In this document: one piece after another, positions 1 through 7,825 of the stretch
Layout: the number at the start of each line of letters is the position of its first letter
Position numbering within the stretch: position 1 is the first letter of the stretch
Assembly (NCBI GenBank): GCA_036821485.1
Contig: DAISJM010000070.1
Coordinates: forward strand, 1-13,131
Source of the DNA: DAISJM01 sp036821485
Lineage (GTDB): Bacteria > Verrucomicrobiota > Kiritimatiellia > CAIQIC01 > JAGNIJ01
Reading direction: 5' to 3'
Length of the DNA: 13,131 nt
The notes under the pieces: generated by a model
What the model saw: the letters and a program-made list of their open reading frames with translations, nothing else
The model's database searches: none
Told to the model about the DNA's origin: nothing
Made by a program: the position numbers and the translations under genes

Positions 1-1
1 C

Positions 2-1015
2 GCTCTGGCCCAAGGCTCCACGGAATCGCGGGAATCCGCTGCTCCCGCCTCAAGCTTCATGGAATTTCTGAATTCGCCGCGACTACGAATCGGCGGCATG
101 CATTCGGCTTACCTCAAGCTCTCGGAGGGCTGCTCGAATCTCTGCCGCTTCTGCTCTATCCCCCTCATCCGCGGCCGACAGGTCAGCCGGCCGATCGAAG
201 ACATCCTTGCCGAGTCGCGAACCCTCGTCGCCAGCGGCGCACGGGAGATATGCCTGATCGCGCAGGACACCACCAGCTATGGCAAGGACCTCTACGGTTC
301 CTTCCGGCTCGCCGAACTTCTGCGCTCCCTGAAAGACACCGGCCCCGATGTCTGGTTCCGCATGATGTACGCCTATCCCCGCTATCTCTCGCCGGAGATA
401 TTGGAAACACTCGCCTCGGAATCACACCTGTGTCCGTATATCGACCTGCCGTTGCAGCACATCGCCGACCCCATGCTCAGAACCATGGGCCGAGGCATGA
501 ATCGCGCGGAAACAATCGCACTCCTCGACCAGATCGCGGCCAAGCTTCCACACAGCGCCCTGCGCACCACATTTATCGTCGGCCATCCGGGCGAAACGGG
601 GGCCCACTTCAATGAGCTCCTCGATTTCGTGCGGGAAGGCCGGTTCACCCACGCGGGCGTCTTCACCTACTCACCCGAGCCGGAGACCCCTGCCGCGCGA
701 CTCGCGGACGATGTACCGCCCGCGGAGAAGAATCGCCGAAAGAATGAACTGATGCTGGCCCAACTGGAAGTATCTCGTCGCTGGCTCGCGAGCCGCGTCG
801 GCCGAATCGAAGAAGTGATGCTCGACGGATTCGTGGACAAAGGCGCTGAAGTGCCGCCGGACGTAGTGGCCTTCGGCCGCACACGACTCGAAGCCCCGGA
901 AGTGGACGGCGTGATACTTCTGCGCGGCTCGGAACTGCGGAAACATGCACTCGGCACCCGCCTCGACGCGAAGATCGTGGAATCACTCGACTACGACCTG
1001 ATCGCAGAGACGTGA
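2..1015 (+). CDS. rimO: Ribosomal protein S12 methylthiotransferase RimO, 5' end cut by window edge
   Basis: A radical-SAM enzyme that adds a methylthio group to a conserved aspartate of ribosomal protein S12 in the cytoplasm, using two iron-sulfur clusters. The frame is open from base 2 with no stop, so the gene enters from the left. The Met at 59 is internal, and the N-terminal UPF0004 domain (roughly 130 residues in this family) is missing. Counting from that Met, the radical-SAM cluster motif C25-x3-C29-x2-C32 sits in a LSEGCSNLCRFCSIPLIRG context typical of RimO. Further RimO-like blocks are IAQDTTSYG, YIDLPLQHIAD, LRTTFIVGHPGET and GVFTYSPEPETPA. A TRAM-type domain fills about the last 70 residues. 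The SIPLIRG and VGHPGET blocks fit RimO better than its tRNA-modifying relative MiaB. The gene is convergent with all the other genes here. No damage is seen in the visible part. Confidence 0.95.
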   Translation, partial: ALAQGSTESRESAAPASSFMEFLNSPRLRIGGMHSAYLKLSEGCSNLCRFCSIPLIRGRQVSRPIEDILAESRTLVASGAREICLIAQDTTSYGKDLYGSFRLAELLRSLKDTGPDVWFRMMYAYPRYLSPEILETLASESHLCPYIDLPLQHIADPMLRTMGRGMNRAETIALLDQIAAKLPHSALRTTFIVGHPGETGAHFNELLDFVREGRFTHAGVFTYSPEPETPAARLADDVPPAEKNRRKNELMLAQLEVSRRWLASRVGRIEEVMLDGFVDKGAEVPPDVVAFGRTRLEAPEVDGVILLRGSELRKHALGTRLDAKIVESLDYDLIAET

Positions 1016-1026
1016 CCCTGCATCCT

Positions 1027-1086
1027 GTAGGAGAGGCTTTACGCCTCGATCAATCCGACATTGTAGGCTGGGCCTCCGTGCCCGGC
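1027..1086. repeat. Two GTAG-headed imperfect palindromes, REP-like
   Basis: Two consecutive units each start with the tetranucleotide GTAG followed by a short stem. Unit 1 has GTAG at 1027-1030, then GAGGC-TTTAC-GCCTC at 1033-1047, a perfect 5-bp stem. Unit 2 has GTAG at 1063-1066, then GCTGGGC (1067-1073), loop CTCCGT, and GCCCGGC (1080-1086), a 7-bp stem with one T-G wobble. A GTAG or similar head plus an imperfect palindrome, lying in a gap between convergent genes, is the usual form of repetitive extragenic palindromes mobilised by RAYT (TnpA-REP) proteins. No RAYT gene is in the window and copy number elsewhere cannot be seen, so the REP assignment is inference. CCTCCG at 1073-1078 can also pair with CGGAGG at 1115-1120, so a longer alternative fold is possible. 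There is no T tract, so a simple intrinsic terminator is unlikely. Confidence 0.5.
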
Positions 1087-1215
1087 GCATCCCACTGCGA
1101 AAACGACACCGGCCCGGAGGGTTCGCCTTACCTAGTAGAATCCAGTGTTCTTGGATAAAGAGTATTGAAATCAGGATGAGTTGGACGGGAAAGATAAAGG
1201 TTACGTCTTCACTAT

Positions 1216-1608
1216 CTACGGACTGTTCCCCGTGGATTCAACGCCACGGTCGCGTTTTTCATACTGGCTGTCCCCGGGTCGTTGCTGACGTATCTCGCCA
1301 TGCGTAGCGCCCACGAATGATGCGCACAGGCGGATGTTGTGAAAGAGAGTGAACGCCCCCCACGCAATCAGACCGACTGAAACAACAAAGGACACGTATG
1401 GCATATTCGTCACAGAACCCTTCACCCCCCTCTCCACGAGTCCATGAATCAACCAGTAGCAGACACTGCTCGTCAAGAATTGGACGCCAGCAATAAGGAT
1501 CCCGATGCTTATCAGAGCTGATATGGCCGTCCGCAGGATCACTTTGGCCCCGAACGGTGTTCGGCCCTCTTCACGGAATCCGATTCGTATCTGTGCACCC
1601 CGTTTCAC
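1216..1608 (-). CDS. Hypothetical two-helix membrane protein, diverged copy of its upstream neighbour
   Basis: I do not recognise a family. The product is 130 residues from a GTG start at 1608. That start has the purine-rich GAGGA five bases upstream. A TTG at 1620 in the same frame would add four residues but has no convincing ribosome site. Two hydrophobic segments are visible (about residues 28-49 and 71-92), followed by a charged, arginine-rich C-terminal tail. The core GRTP, helix, W-x7-RGV, helix repeats the order seen in the first half of the neighbouring gene, where it reads GRSP ... W-x7-RGV. The two genes therefore look like tandem duplicates. The gene lies in the same frame as that neighbour, whose TAG stop is only 21 bases before this GTG, so a single gene broken by an amber codon is an alternative. 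The stop codon is also TAG. Function is unknown; an inner-membrane location is inferred. Confidence 0.55.
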   Translation of the reverse strand: MKRGAQIRIGFREEGRTPFGAKVILRTAISALISIGILIAGVQFLTSSVCYWLIHGLVERGVKGSVTNMPYVSFVVSVGLIAWGAFTLFHNIRLCASFVGATHGEIRQQRPGDSQYEKRDRGVESTGNSP

Positions 1609-1629
1609 GAATGTCCTCAACTCGAGGCT

Positions 1630-2109
1630 CTAGGTTCTCGTTCTGTTGACGAAGAGCGAACTGGATCGAAACATATCGGCTACACAGATGATTGTGGATA
1701 CCAAACACACAACTAGAGTGTCTACTATCAGTGAGATTCCTCGACCAACCGTGATCATCCCCGAACGCACAGCTTCAGGAAGAGCTGCCACAGCGAAGCT
1801 CGCTGACAGGAATTCAATACCATATGCTGCAATCATCAGGATTGCCTGAACCCTCTTCGATCGCGGCATGCGCGCGGCGCCAAGAACAAGAGTGTAGGTG
1901 CTGGCAATCACTCCCAGAAAGAGCAGGAGATACTGCCAGACGCCCCTGCGATGGATAGCGTCATGGATCCATTGATGGCCTCTGCTTCCGCCACCCATGG
2001 AAGCCGTGGAGATGAGGATCATCACGTAGCCGAGCACACCCGCCAGAAAGGCAACTACCGTCAACGGAGATCGCCCAATACTTCCGTTCGTAGTCATGGG
2101 ATTGTTCAT
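1630..2109 (-). CDS. Hypothetical four-helix membrane protein
   Basis: No family recognised. The 159-residue product has four likely membrane helices (about residues 16-36, 58-78, 88-110 and 121-146), short loops, and a basic C terminus rich in Arg and Thr encoded partly by AGA codons. The loop between helices 1 and 2 carries W47-x7-RGV57, shared with the downstream gene at the same spacing. The ATG at 2109 is the first possible ATG after an in-frame TAG upstream, but it has no Shine-Dalgarno match. A second ATG four codons later is an equal candidate. The gene starts 82 bases after alaS and could be transcribed with it. Local base composition is uneven and dips well below the alaS-recA level (1681-1740 is 24/60 G+C), which suggests an accessory or recently acquired gene. 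It is probably an inner-membrane protein of unknown role. Confidence 0.6.
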   Translation of the reverse strand: MNNPMTTNGSIGRSPLTVVAFLAGVLGYVMILISTASMGGGSRGHQWIHDAIHRRGVWQYLLLFLGVIASTYTLVLGAARMPRSKRVQAILMIAAYGIEFLSASFAVAALPEAVRSGMITVGRGISLIVDTLVVCLVSTIICVADMFRSSSLFVNRTRT

Positions 2110-2191
2110 TTGCCGGCAACTCGGGAACAGCCCCTGCTATTGCCTTTTCGCTCACAGCGCCACAGTTGCGCCTGCACAAACCCCGCCCCCG

Positions 2192-4825
2192 TTACTTGAC
2201 CATGGCGGCAATGAATTCGGGCGTCTTCTGGATGGCTTCGCCGACCTTGGAGGCGTCTTTGCCGCCTGCCTGCGCCTTGCCCGGCTGACCGCCACCGCCA
2301 CCACCCGCAACCTTCGCCACTTGCCCGATCAGTTTGCCGGCGTGAAGCCCGCGTTTGATCAGGTCATCACTGACAGAACAGACAAAGCATGCTTTGCCTT
2401 CGTGCGAGCTGCCCAAGACAATCACGCCCGACGAAAGCTTCGCGCGTAGCACGTCCAGCATTCCGCGGAGGTTGTCGAGTTCGACTTCGCCCACCGCTTC
2501 GATAACCGCAGGGACGCCCGAGACCAGCTTCTGTTTGTCGGCCAGCCCACCCGCCTGCGCCGCCGCAGATTGCGCTGCCTTCTGTTTGAGCTCTTTCTCC
2601 AAGCCCTTGGTCTTCTCCATCAGCGCGTCCACGCGCTGACCAAGCTCCTCCGGGGCCGAACTGAACCGATGGGCAAGAGCCTTCACAAGCTCGTGTTCTC
2701 GTCGCATCCATTCGTACGCCGCCCAGCCACAGACCGCTTCGATACGGCGAACGCCGGACGCCACGGAACTTTCGGACACGATCCGGAACAGACCCAAATC
2801 GCCCGTGGCGTTGACATGCGTGCCGCCGCACAACTCACGACTGTAGCCGGACACATCCACCACGCGTACCGTATCGCCATATTTCTCATCAAACATGGCA
2901 ATGATGCCCGAGCCGGGCACATCTTTCAGTGCCATGCTGGAGGTCTTCACGGGAAGGTTCTCAAGGATCAGTTCGTTGACCCGATGCTCAACCGCCTCCA
3001 GCTTGTCCGCGGGGATCGCCTGAAAGTAGTTGAAGTCAAACCGAAGGCGTTCCGGCGCCACCATCGAACCAGCCTGCTTGATCGACGGCCCCACCACTTC
3101 CCTCAAAGCGAATTGGAGCAAATGTGTTCCGGTGTGGTGCCGTGCTGTGCGCTTGCGCCGATCCTGGCCGACGATTGCCGCCACGCGCTCACCGGAGGTG
3201 ATTCGCCCTTGAGTCACTTTGCCGATATGAAGGACCAACCCCTCGGCCGGCCGCTGGGTATCCCACACTTCAAACTCACCCGCAGGCCCGCGGATCACGC
3301 CCTTGTCACCCAACTGACCGCCGGACTCGGCATAAAATGGGGTCTTGGTGAGGACGATTTCGCCCGTCCTGCCTTCTGACAATTCCTTTGCGCGTTGTCC
3401 ATCGGACAACAGAACAAGAACATCCGACTCATCTTCCAGCGTGTCGTAGCCAGTAAACACCGACTTCACACCCTCGGCGACGAGATCGGCGACAAGGTCC
3501 GCTTCCTCTTTGAGGATCGCATCCTTGCGGGCCGAACGGGCACGCTCGCGCTGCTGCTCCATCAGTTCCTGATGCCGGGCCTGATCCACCGTCAATCCCT
3601 TCTCCGCAGCCATCAGCACGGTCAGATCGAGAGGAAAACCAAACGTGTCATAGAGCTTGAAGGCTTCATCGCCCGGGAAGGTTGTCTCGCCGCTCTGCTT
3701 GAGCTTGCTCACCACTTCCTCGAACAAACTGAGACCGCGATCAAGCGTGGCCGCAAAGCTCTCCTCTTCGGCATGGATCGCGCGCACCACTTCTTCCCGT
3801 TGCGCGCGCAGTTCCGGGAAAACCGGCCCAAGCGTCTGTTCGAGCACGGGATAGAGATCCCTCATAAACGGGCGCGTGAAGCCGATCTTGCGCCCATAAC
3901 GCGTCGCACGCCGCAGCAAACGGCGAAGCACATAGCCACGACCTTCATTCGACGGCAACACGCCGTCCGCGATGGCAAACGACAGCGTTCGGATGTGATC
4001 CGCGATCACGCGCATCGCGATGGCCGCCTCACCCTCGTACTTGCAGCCGCTCAGTTCCACCAACTTGTCGAGCAGCGGCGTGAAAATATCCGTGTCGTAG
4101 TTCGAAGCCTTCCCCTGCAGCACCGACACCACGCGCTCGAATCCCATGCCGGTATCCACGTGCTTCGACGGCAGTTCTTCCAGCGAGCCATCGCCACGGC
4201 GGTTATACTGGATGAACACGAGATTCCAAATCTCCATCACTTCGGGGAGGCCCGCGTTAACCATGTCCGGACGACATCCACTCTCCGTCCGGTCAAAGTG
4301 AATCTCCGAGCACGGCCCGCAGGGGCCTGTTTCGCCCATCTCCCAGAAGTTATCCTTCTCGTCGAATCGAAGAATGTGAGCCGGATTGACGTCGGTGACT
4401 TCCTTCCACAACTGCGCCGCCTCGTCATCCTCGCGGAACACCGTGACCCATAGCCGCTCCTTGGGCAATTTCCAGACCTGCGTCAACAGCTCCCACGCCC
4501 ACACAATCGCCTCGCGCTTGTAGTAGTCGCCGAACGACCAGTTCCCAAGCATCTCGAAGAACGTGTGGTGATAGGTGTCGTGGCCGACCTCCTCGAGGTC
4601 ATTGTGCTTTCCGCTGACCCGGATGCATTTCTGGGTATCGGCAACGCGCTTGTACTCGCTCGTGCGCGCACCCAGGAATATCTCTTTGAACTGGTTCATC
4701 CCGGCATTGGCAAACAGCAACGTCGGGTCGGACGGAATCACCACGGGCGAACTCGGCACAACGGTGTGCCCCTTGGACTTGAAGAAGTCCAGAAACGACT
4801 GACGAATCTCCGCCGCTGTCATCAT
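2192..4825 (-). CDS. alaS: Alanyl-tRNA synthetase (alanine--tRNA ligase)
   Basis: Charges tRNA-Ala with alanine in an ATP-dependent class II reaction and clears mischarged Ser/Gly-tRNA-Ala. The product is 877 residues, full length for bacterial AlaRS. Order: the catalytic core starts at once (MTAAEIRQSFLDFF, then GHTVVPSSP, FANAGMNQFK and GETGPCGPCSEIHFD); a tRNA-recognition helical region follows; then an editing domain with zinc ligands HTGTH (about 564-568) and CGGTH (about 666-670); then a coiled segment; then a DHHA1 C-terminal domain with a GGGGGGQPGKAQAGG loop near 841. The frame extends upstream to a GTG at 4864, but the family begins at MTAAEI, so I use the ATG pair at 4825/4822. GGGTG eight bases upstream is only a weak ribosome site. 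The gene follows recA by 54 bases and is probably in the same operon. No key residue is missing. Confidence 0.98.
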   Translation of the reverse strand: MMTAAEIRQSFLDFFKSKGHTVVPSSPVVIPSDPTLLFANAGMNQFKEIFLGARTSEYKRVADTQKCIRVSGKHNDLEEVGHDTYHHTFFEMLGNWSFGDYYKREAIVWAWELLTQVWKLPKERLWVTVFREDDEAAQLWKEVTDVNPAHILRFDEKDNFWEMGETGPCGPCSEIHFDRTESGCRPDMVNAGLPEVMEIWNLVFIQYNRRGDGSLEELPSKHVDTGMGFERVVSVLQGKASNYDTDIFTPLLDKLVELSGCKYEGEAAIAMRVIADHIRTLSFAIADGVLPSNEGRGYVLRRLLRRATRYGRKIGFTRPFMRDLYPVLEQTLGPVFPELRAQREEVVRAIHAEEESFAATLDRGLSLFEEVVSKLKQSGETTFPGDEAFKLYDTFGFPLDLTVLMAAEKGLTVDQARHQELMEQQRERARSARKDAILKEEADLVADLVAEGVKSVFTGYDTLEDESDVLVLLSDGQRAKELSEGRTGEIVLTKTPFYAESGGQLGDKGVIRGPAGEFEVWDTQRPAEGLVLHIGKVTQGRITSGERVAAIVGQDRRKRTARHHTGTHLLQFALREVVGPSIKQAGSMVAPERLRFDFNYFQAIPADKLEAVEHRVNELILENLPVKTSSMALKDVPGSGIIAMFDEKYGDTVRVVDVSGYSRELCGGTHVNATGDLGLFRIVSESSVASGVRRIEAVCGWAAYEWMRREHELVKALAHRFSSAPEELGQRVDALMEKTKGLEKELKQKAAQSAAAQAGGLADKQKLVSGVPAVIEAVGEVELDNLRGMLDVLRAKLSSGVIVLGSSHEGKACFVCSVSDDLIKRGLHAGKLIGQVAKVAGGGGGGQPGKAQAGGKDASKVGEAIQKTPEFIAAMVK

Positions 4826-4879
4826 AGGTCTTGCACCCGGGAAATCAGAACACACAAGATTCACGTATGTCGCGAGGTA

Positions 4880-5953
4880 TTACTCCCCCGTAACCTTCGG
4901 CGGCTTGGTGGCACCCACGTGGTGCCCTTCGCGCACCTTCTCCATCACCTTCTCCACAATCTTCTTCTGCAATTCAGGGTCACCCTTGACCGTATCGCGC
5001 GCCGCATCGCGGCCCTGTCCGAGCTGCTGCCCTTCGAACGATATCCATGTGCCCCGCTTGTCGACGAGGTTATACGAGATGGCGGCATCGATGATCGAGC
5101 CCGCCCACGAAATGCCCTCGGCGTACAGGATGTCGAACTCCCCTTCGGTGAACGGCGGGGCGACTTTGTTCTTCACCACCTTCGCCCGGGTCCGGTTGCC
5201 AATCACGCGGCCTGTGGGATCCTTAATGGCTGCGAGCCGACGGATATCCAACCGCACGGAGGAATAGAACTTGAGCGCGCGTCCGCCGGGCGTCGTCTCC
5301 GGGTTGCCGAACATGACGCCGATCTTCTCACGAATCTGGTTGGTGAAAATACAGCAGGTCTTCGACTTGCTGATCACCGCCGTCAGCTTCCGCAGCGCCT
5401 GTGACATCAGCCGCGCCTGCAGACCAACGTGCGAGTCACCCATCGCGCCTTCCAACTCCGCGCGCGGCGCAAGCGCTGCGACGGAATCCAGCACGACGAC
5501 GTCGAGCGCGTTGCTGCGCACCAACGTATCAACAATGGTCAGTGCTTCTTCGCCCGAGTCGGGCTGCGACACCAGCAGATCATCCAGGTTCACGCCGATC
5601 TTCCGCGCGTACGCCGGGTCCAGCGCATGCTCGGCATCGATGAACGCCGCCATACCGCCCGCCTTCTGCGCGTTGGCGATGATGTGAAGCACCAAGGTCG
5701 TTTTACCCGACGACTCCGGCCCGAAAATCTCGATCACCCGGCCGCGCGGCACGCCGCCGATACCCAGAGCAACGTCCAGCGACAACGCCCCCGTCGGAAT
5801 GCAGGGCACGCTGGTGTGCATGTCCTCGCTCCCCAGCCGCATGATCGCGCCATCGCCGAATTCCTTCTGAATCTGTGCCAGTACTGCCGTCAGATTGGCC
5901 GACAGCGTCTTCCCCGCCCCTGTATTGCTGCTCCCCGATTGCGACTTAGCCAT
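4880..5953 (-). CDS. recA: Recombinase RecA
   Basis: The DNA strand-exchange ATPase of homologous recombination and co-protease for LexA-type repressors. The product is 357 residues, normal length. The N-terminal helix region runs to about residue 35. The Walker A motif GPESSGKTT is at 78-86, Walker B is in DVVVLDSVAAL, and the loops MGDSHVGLQARLMSQALRKLT and FTNQIREKIGVMFGNPE are canonical. The C-terminal domain ends in a Lys/Pro/Gly-rich tail (GATKPPKVTGE) instead of the strongly acidic tail of E. coli RecA. The first codons overlap the thpR stop by 8 bp, so translation may be coupled, although the gene has its own strong ribosome site. I see no convincing SOS box immediately upstream, where the sequence is thpR coding DNA. 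A short A+T-rich patch at 5980-6000 contains a TATTAT hexamer but no matching -35. Confidence 0.98.
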   Translation of the reverse strand: MAKSQSGSSNTGAGKTLSANLTAVLAQIQKEFGDGAIMRLGSEDMHTSVPCIPTGALSLDVALGIGGVPRGRVIEIFGPESSGKTTLVLHIIANAQKAGGMAAFIDAEHALDPAYARKIGVNLDDLLVSQPDSGEEALTIVDTLVRSNALDVVVLDSVAALAPRAELEGAMGDSHVGLQARLMSQALRKLTAVISKSKTCCIFTNQIREKIGVMFGNPETTPGGRALKFYSSVRLDIRRLAAIKDPTGRVIGNRTRAKVVKNKVAPPFTEGEFDILYAEGISWAGSIIDAAISYNLVDKRGTWISFEGQQLGQGRDAARDTVKGDPELQKKIVEKVMEKVREGHHVGATKPPKVTGE

Positions 5954-6557
5954 TTCCGCATGCTCCTTTCAAAGGCATTTCCCGAATAATAGAATAACGA
6001 ACCCCGCAATGCTCCAGGTGGCTCTGCATGAGCAGAAGACGGCGAACGTTGACCAATCCGTAGGCCGTATTTCTAGCCAACGCCAAGGTCGATGTCAATT
6101 CGTCCACCGCCACCCTCGCCCGCACGCGACCCAGCGTCAAATGCGGCACAAACGGGCGGTCCTCCACGTGCAACCCCAACCCGCGAACCGAAGCGGCAAT
6201 ATCCGCTTGAAAGCGTGATAAGGCAAGGGAAGAGTCGTCAATCCCGACCCAAAGTACACGCGGGGAACGCGGTGGCCCGAAGAAACCCGTTCCCACCACG
6301 TTGAATACAAAAGGCGCCGTCGCAGCGCTCACCTCACCAAGGGATGCCTCAAGGGGTTCAATCTGTGCGCGGAAGATGTCGCCGAGGAAAACCAGCGTGA
6401 GATGGATATTTTGCGGGGCCACCCAACCGACCCTCGCGCCACAGGTCTTCAGATCGTCCTGCAAAGCGGCCAGCCCGGCCCGCACCTCGTCACTTATCTC
6501 CACCGCGATGAAAGCGCGGAGTACGTCATCTCCCCGGGTCTGCCCCTCGTCCGTCAT
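5946..6557 (-). CDS. thpR: RNA 2',3'-cyclic phosphodiesterase (2H phosphoesterase, LigT/ThpR family)
   Basis: Member of the 2H phosphoesterase family that opens 2',3'-cyclic phosphates on RNA ends, in the cytoplasm. The product is 203 residues, within the usual range of about 180-200. Both signature motifs are present: H52-L-T54-L in NIHLTLVFLGD and H139-L-T141-L in PHLTLGRVR, which together form the active site. The family-typical start LRAFIAVEI lies at residues 13-21. The frame remains open upstream to 6692, but that part overlaps cinA in another frame and does not look like the family. The ATG at 6557 forms an ATGA overlap with the cinA stop and is preferred. The 3' end overlaps recA by 8 bp and encodes its ribosome site. 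Neighbourhood with cinA, a nucleotide-salvage type gene, and recA fits a conserved housekeeping cluster but does not prove the substrate. Confidence 0.9.
   Translation of the reverse strand: MTDEGQTRGDDVLRAFIAVEISDEVRAGLAALQDDLKTCGARVGWVAPQNIHLTLVFLGDIFRAQIEPLEASLGEVSAATAPFVFNVVGTGFFGPPRSPRVLWVGIDDSSLALSRFQADIAASVRGLGLHVEDRPFVPHLTLGRVRARVAVDELTSTLALARNTAYGLVNVRRLLLMQSHLEHCGVRYSIIREMPLKGACGNG
5963..5969 (-). promoter_or_regulatory. Strong ribosome binding site of recA inside thpR
   Basis: AAAGGAG on the minus strand, nine bases before the recA ATG and inside the last codons of thpR. It is one of the best Shine-Dalgarno matches in the run. Its neighbours galE, cinA and alaS have weak or no match, so recA is probably translated more strongly than the genes around it on a shared message. 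Confidence 0.75.
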
Positions 6558-7825
6558 GGCCCGCGCCCACCACCATCGCCTTCCTTCGGCAGCAGGCTGG
6601 CCAGCCTCCGGCGCAACAAGTCCAACGCCATCTGGGTACTCCACTCCTTGATGCGAACCCGGTTGCCCGGAAAGAGAAACCTGCGCACCCACGCATGCGA
6701 GCGATCGGCCACGCCCACAAAGACTGTGCCGACCGGTTTCTCAACGCTGCCTCCCGTCGGCCCCGCAATACCCGTGACGCTCACACCGAAATCGACACCG
6801 AACCGCTCGCGCACACCGACAGCCATCTCGCGCGCCGTCTCTTCGCTGACCGCACCGAAAGCCTTCAACGTTTCGGGCTTCACGCCAAGCTGCTGCACCT
6901 TCACATCATTCGAGTAGGCCACCACCCCGCCCACAAAGTATTCCGAGCTACCGCTGAGCGCGGTCAATCGATGCCCCAGCAACCCGCCGCTGCACGACTC
7001 TGCAACCGCCACGGTCGCCCCCTGATCCCTCAGCAATTGGCCCACCACTTCCTCCATCAGGCGACGATCTTCGGCAAATACAAACTCGCCGATGAGCTTT
7101 CTCGCTTCCTCACCGGCGGCTTCGACCGCCTTCTCGTCGCCCTGCGCCGAGGTCAGCCGGACCTCCACGCGGCCCGGTGCCGCGCAATAGCCGATCTCGA
7201 TACCGGCCGGGGCGAGACCCGCTTCCTCGAAGCGCCGCGCGACCTCTGCCTCGGCAATTCCGCACGTCAGGAATATCTTCTCTGCAGCGGGCGCCACACT
7301 CGCGTACCGCTGCTTCAGCCACGGCACAATGTGATCTTCAAGAACCGCATGAAATTCATCCGGCGGGCCGGGCAGCACAAACAGCACCTTGCCGCCAAAC
7401 TCCAGCCGCTCACCCGGCGCAAGCCCGACCGAGTTGGATAAGGCCTCCCCGCCCTCCACGATCAACGCCTGCCGCTTCGACTGTTCGGTCATCCGGCGCC
7501 CGATCCGATCATAACGCCGCTGCATGACATCCAACGATACTTGATCCAACACGATCTTCCGGCCCAGCAATTCGGCAAGCGCCTCGCGGGTCACGTCATC
7601 GGACGTCGGTCCCAATCCGCCGCTCACAAACACCACGTCCACGCGCGACAGCGCCGATTGGACGGCCTCGCGGATTGCGGGAATGTCGTCGCGGACGGTC
7701 GTATCGCGGACAAGACTGAGGCCCAACGCACGAACCCGCTCGCCCAGTGTCTGGGCGTGTCGATTGAGCGTTCGACCGCTGAGAAGTTCCGACCCCGTGG
7801 AGACAAGTTCTACGGGCAGGGTCAT
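6554..7825 (-). CDS. cinA: CinA-family protein: molybdopterin-binding-like domain plus nicotinamide mononucleotide deamidase domain
   Basis: The product is 423 residues, full length for the two-domain CinA. The N-terminal MoCF/COG1058 domain (about 1-170) carries ELVSTGSELLSG, SGGLGPTSDD (68-77) and LPGPPDEF (151-158). In studied members this domain hydrolyses ADP-ribose. A linker domain follows. The C-terminal PncC domain (about 255-412) carries the catalytic-serine motif AESCSGG (S277 or nearby) and TGIAGPTGGSVEKPVGTV (351-368), and in studied members deamidates NMN to NaMN in pyridine nucleotide recycling. The historical name refers to competence-induced co-transcription with recA in Gram-positive bacteria. 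Here cinA is also two genes upstream of recA, which fits that old association, but no competence genes are visible. The ATG at 7825 overlaps the galE stop (ATGA) and its own stop overlaps the thpR start (ATGA), so translational coupling on both sides is likely. Confidence 0.96.
   Translation of the reverse strand: MTLPVELVSTGSELLSGRTLNRHAQTLGERVRALGLSLVRDTTVRDDIPAIREAVQSALSRVDVVFVSGGLGPTSDDVTREALAELLGRKIVLDQVSLDVMQRRYDRIGRRMTEQSKRQALIVEGGEALSNSVGLAPGERLEFGGKVLFVLPGPPDEFHAVLEDHIVPWLKQRYASVAPAAEKIFLTCGIAEAEVARRFEEAGLAPAGIEIGYCAAPGRVEVRLTSAQGDEKAVEAAGEEARKLIGEFVFAEDRRLMEEVVGQLLRDQGATVAVAESCSGGLLGHRLTALSGSSEYFVGGVVAYSNDVKVQQLGVKPETLKAFGAVSEETAREMAVGVRERFGVDFGVSVTGIAGPTGGSVEKPVGTVFVGVADRSHAWVRRFLFPGNRVRIKEWSTQMALDLLRRRLASLLPKEGDGGGRGP

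Noticed and set aside
1176..1307. Short + strand ORF starting at the ATG near 1176
   Set aside because: It is mostly antisense to the 130-residue membrane gene, is about 43 codons long, and has no recognisable features.
2155..2174. Stem-loop after alaS (CAG-bulge-CGC / GCG-CTG)
   Set aside because: Only six pairs with a bulge and no following T tract; too weak to call a terminator.
3395..4453. A 352-codon open frame on the + strand opposite alaS
   Set aside because: It is antisense to intact AlaRS, has no domain or ribosome site, and has the same shadow composition as the frame opposite clpB.
4826..4864. GTG start of alaS at 4864
   Set aside because: The 13 extra residues do not resemble AlaRS, and the family begins at the MTAAEIRQSF block.
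6558..6692. N-terminal extension of thpR up to 6692
   Set aside because: It would overlap cinA by 139 bp and encodes Gly/Pro/Trp-rich sequence unlike the 2H family. The ATG at 6557 with its ATGA overlap gives the family-typical start.
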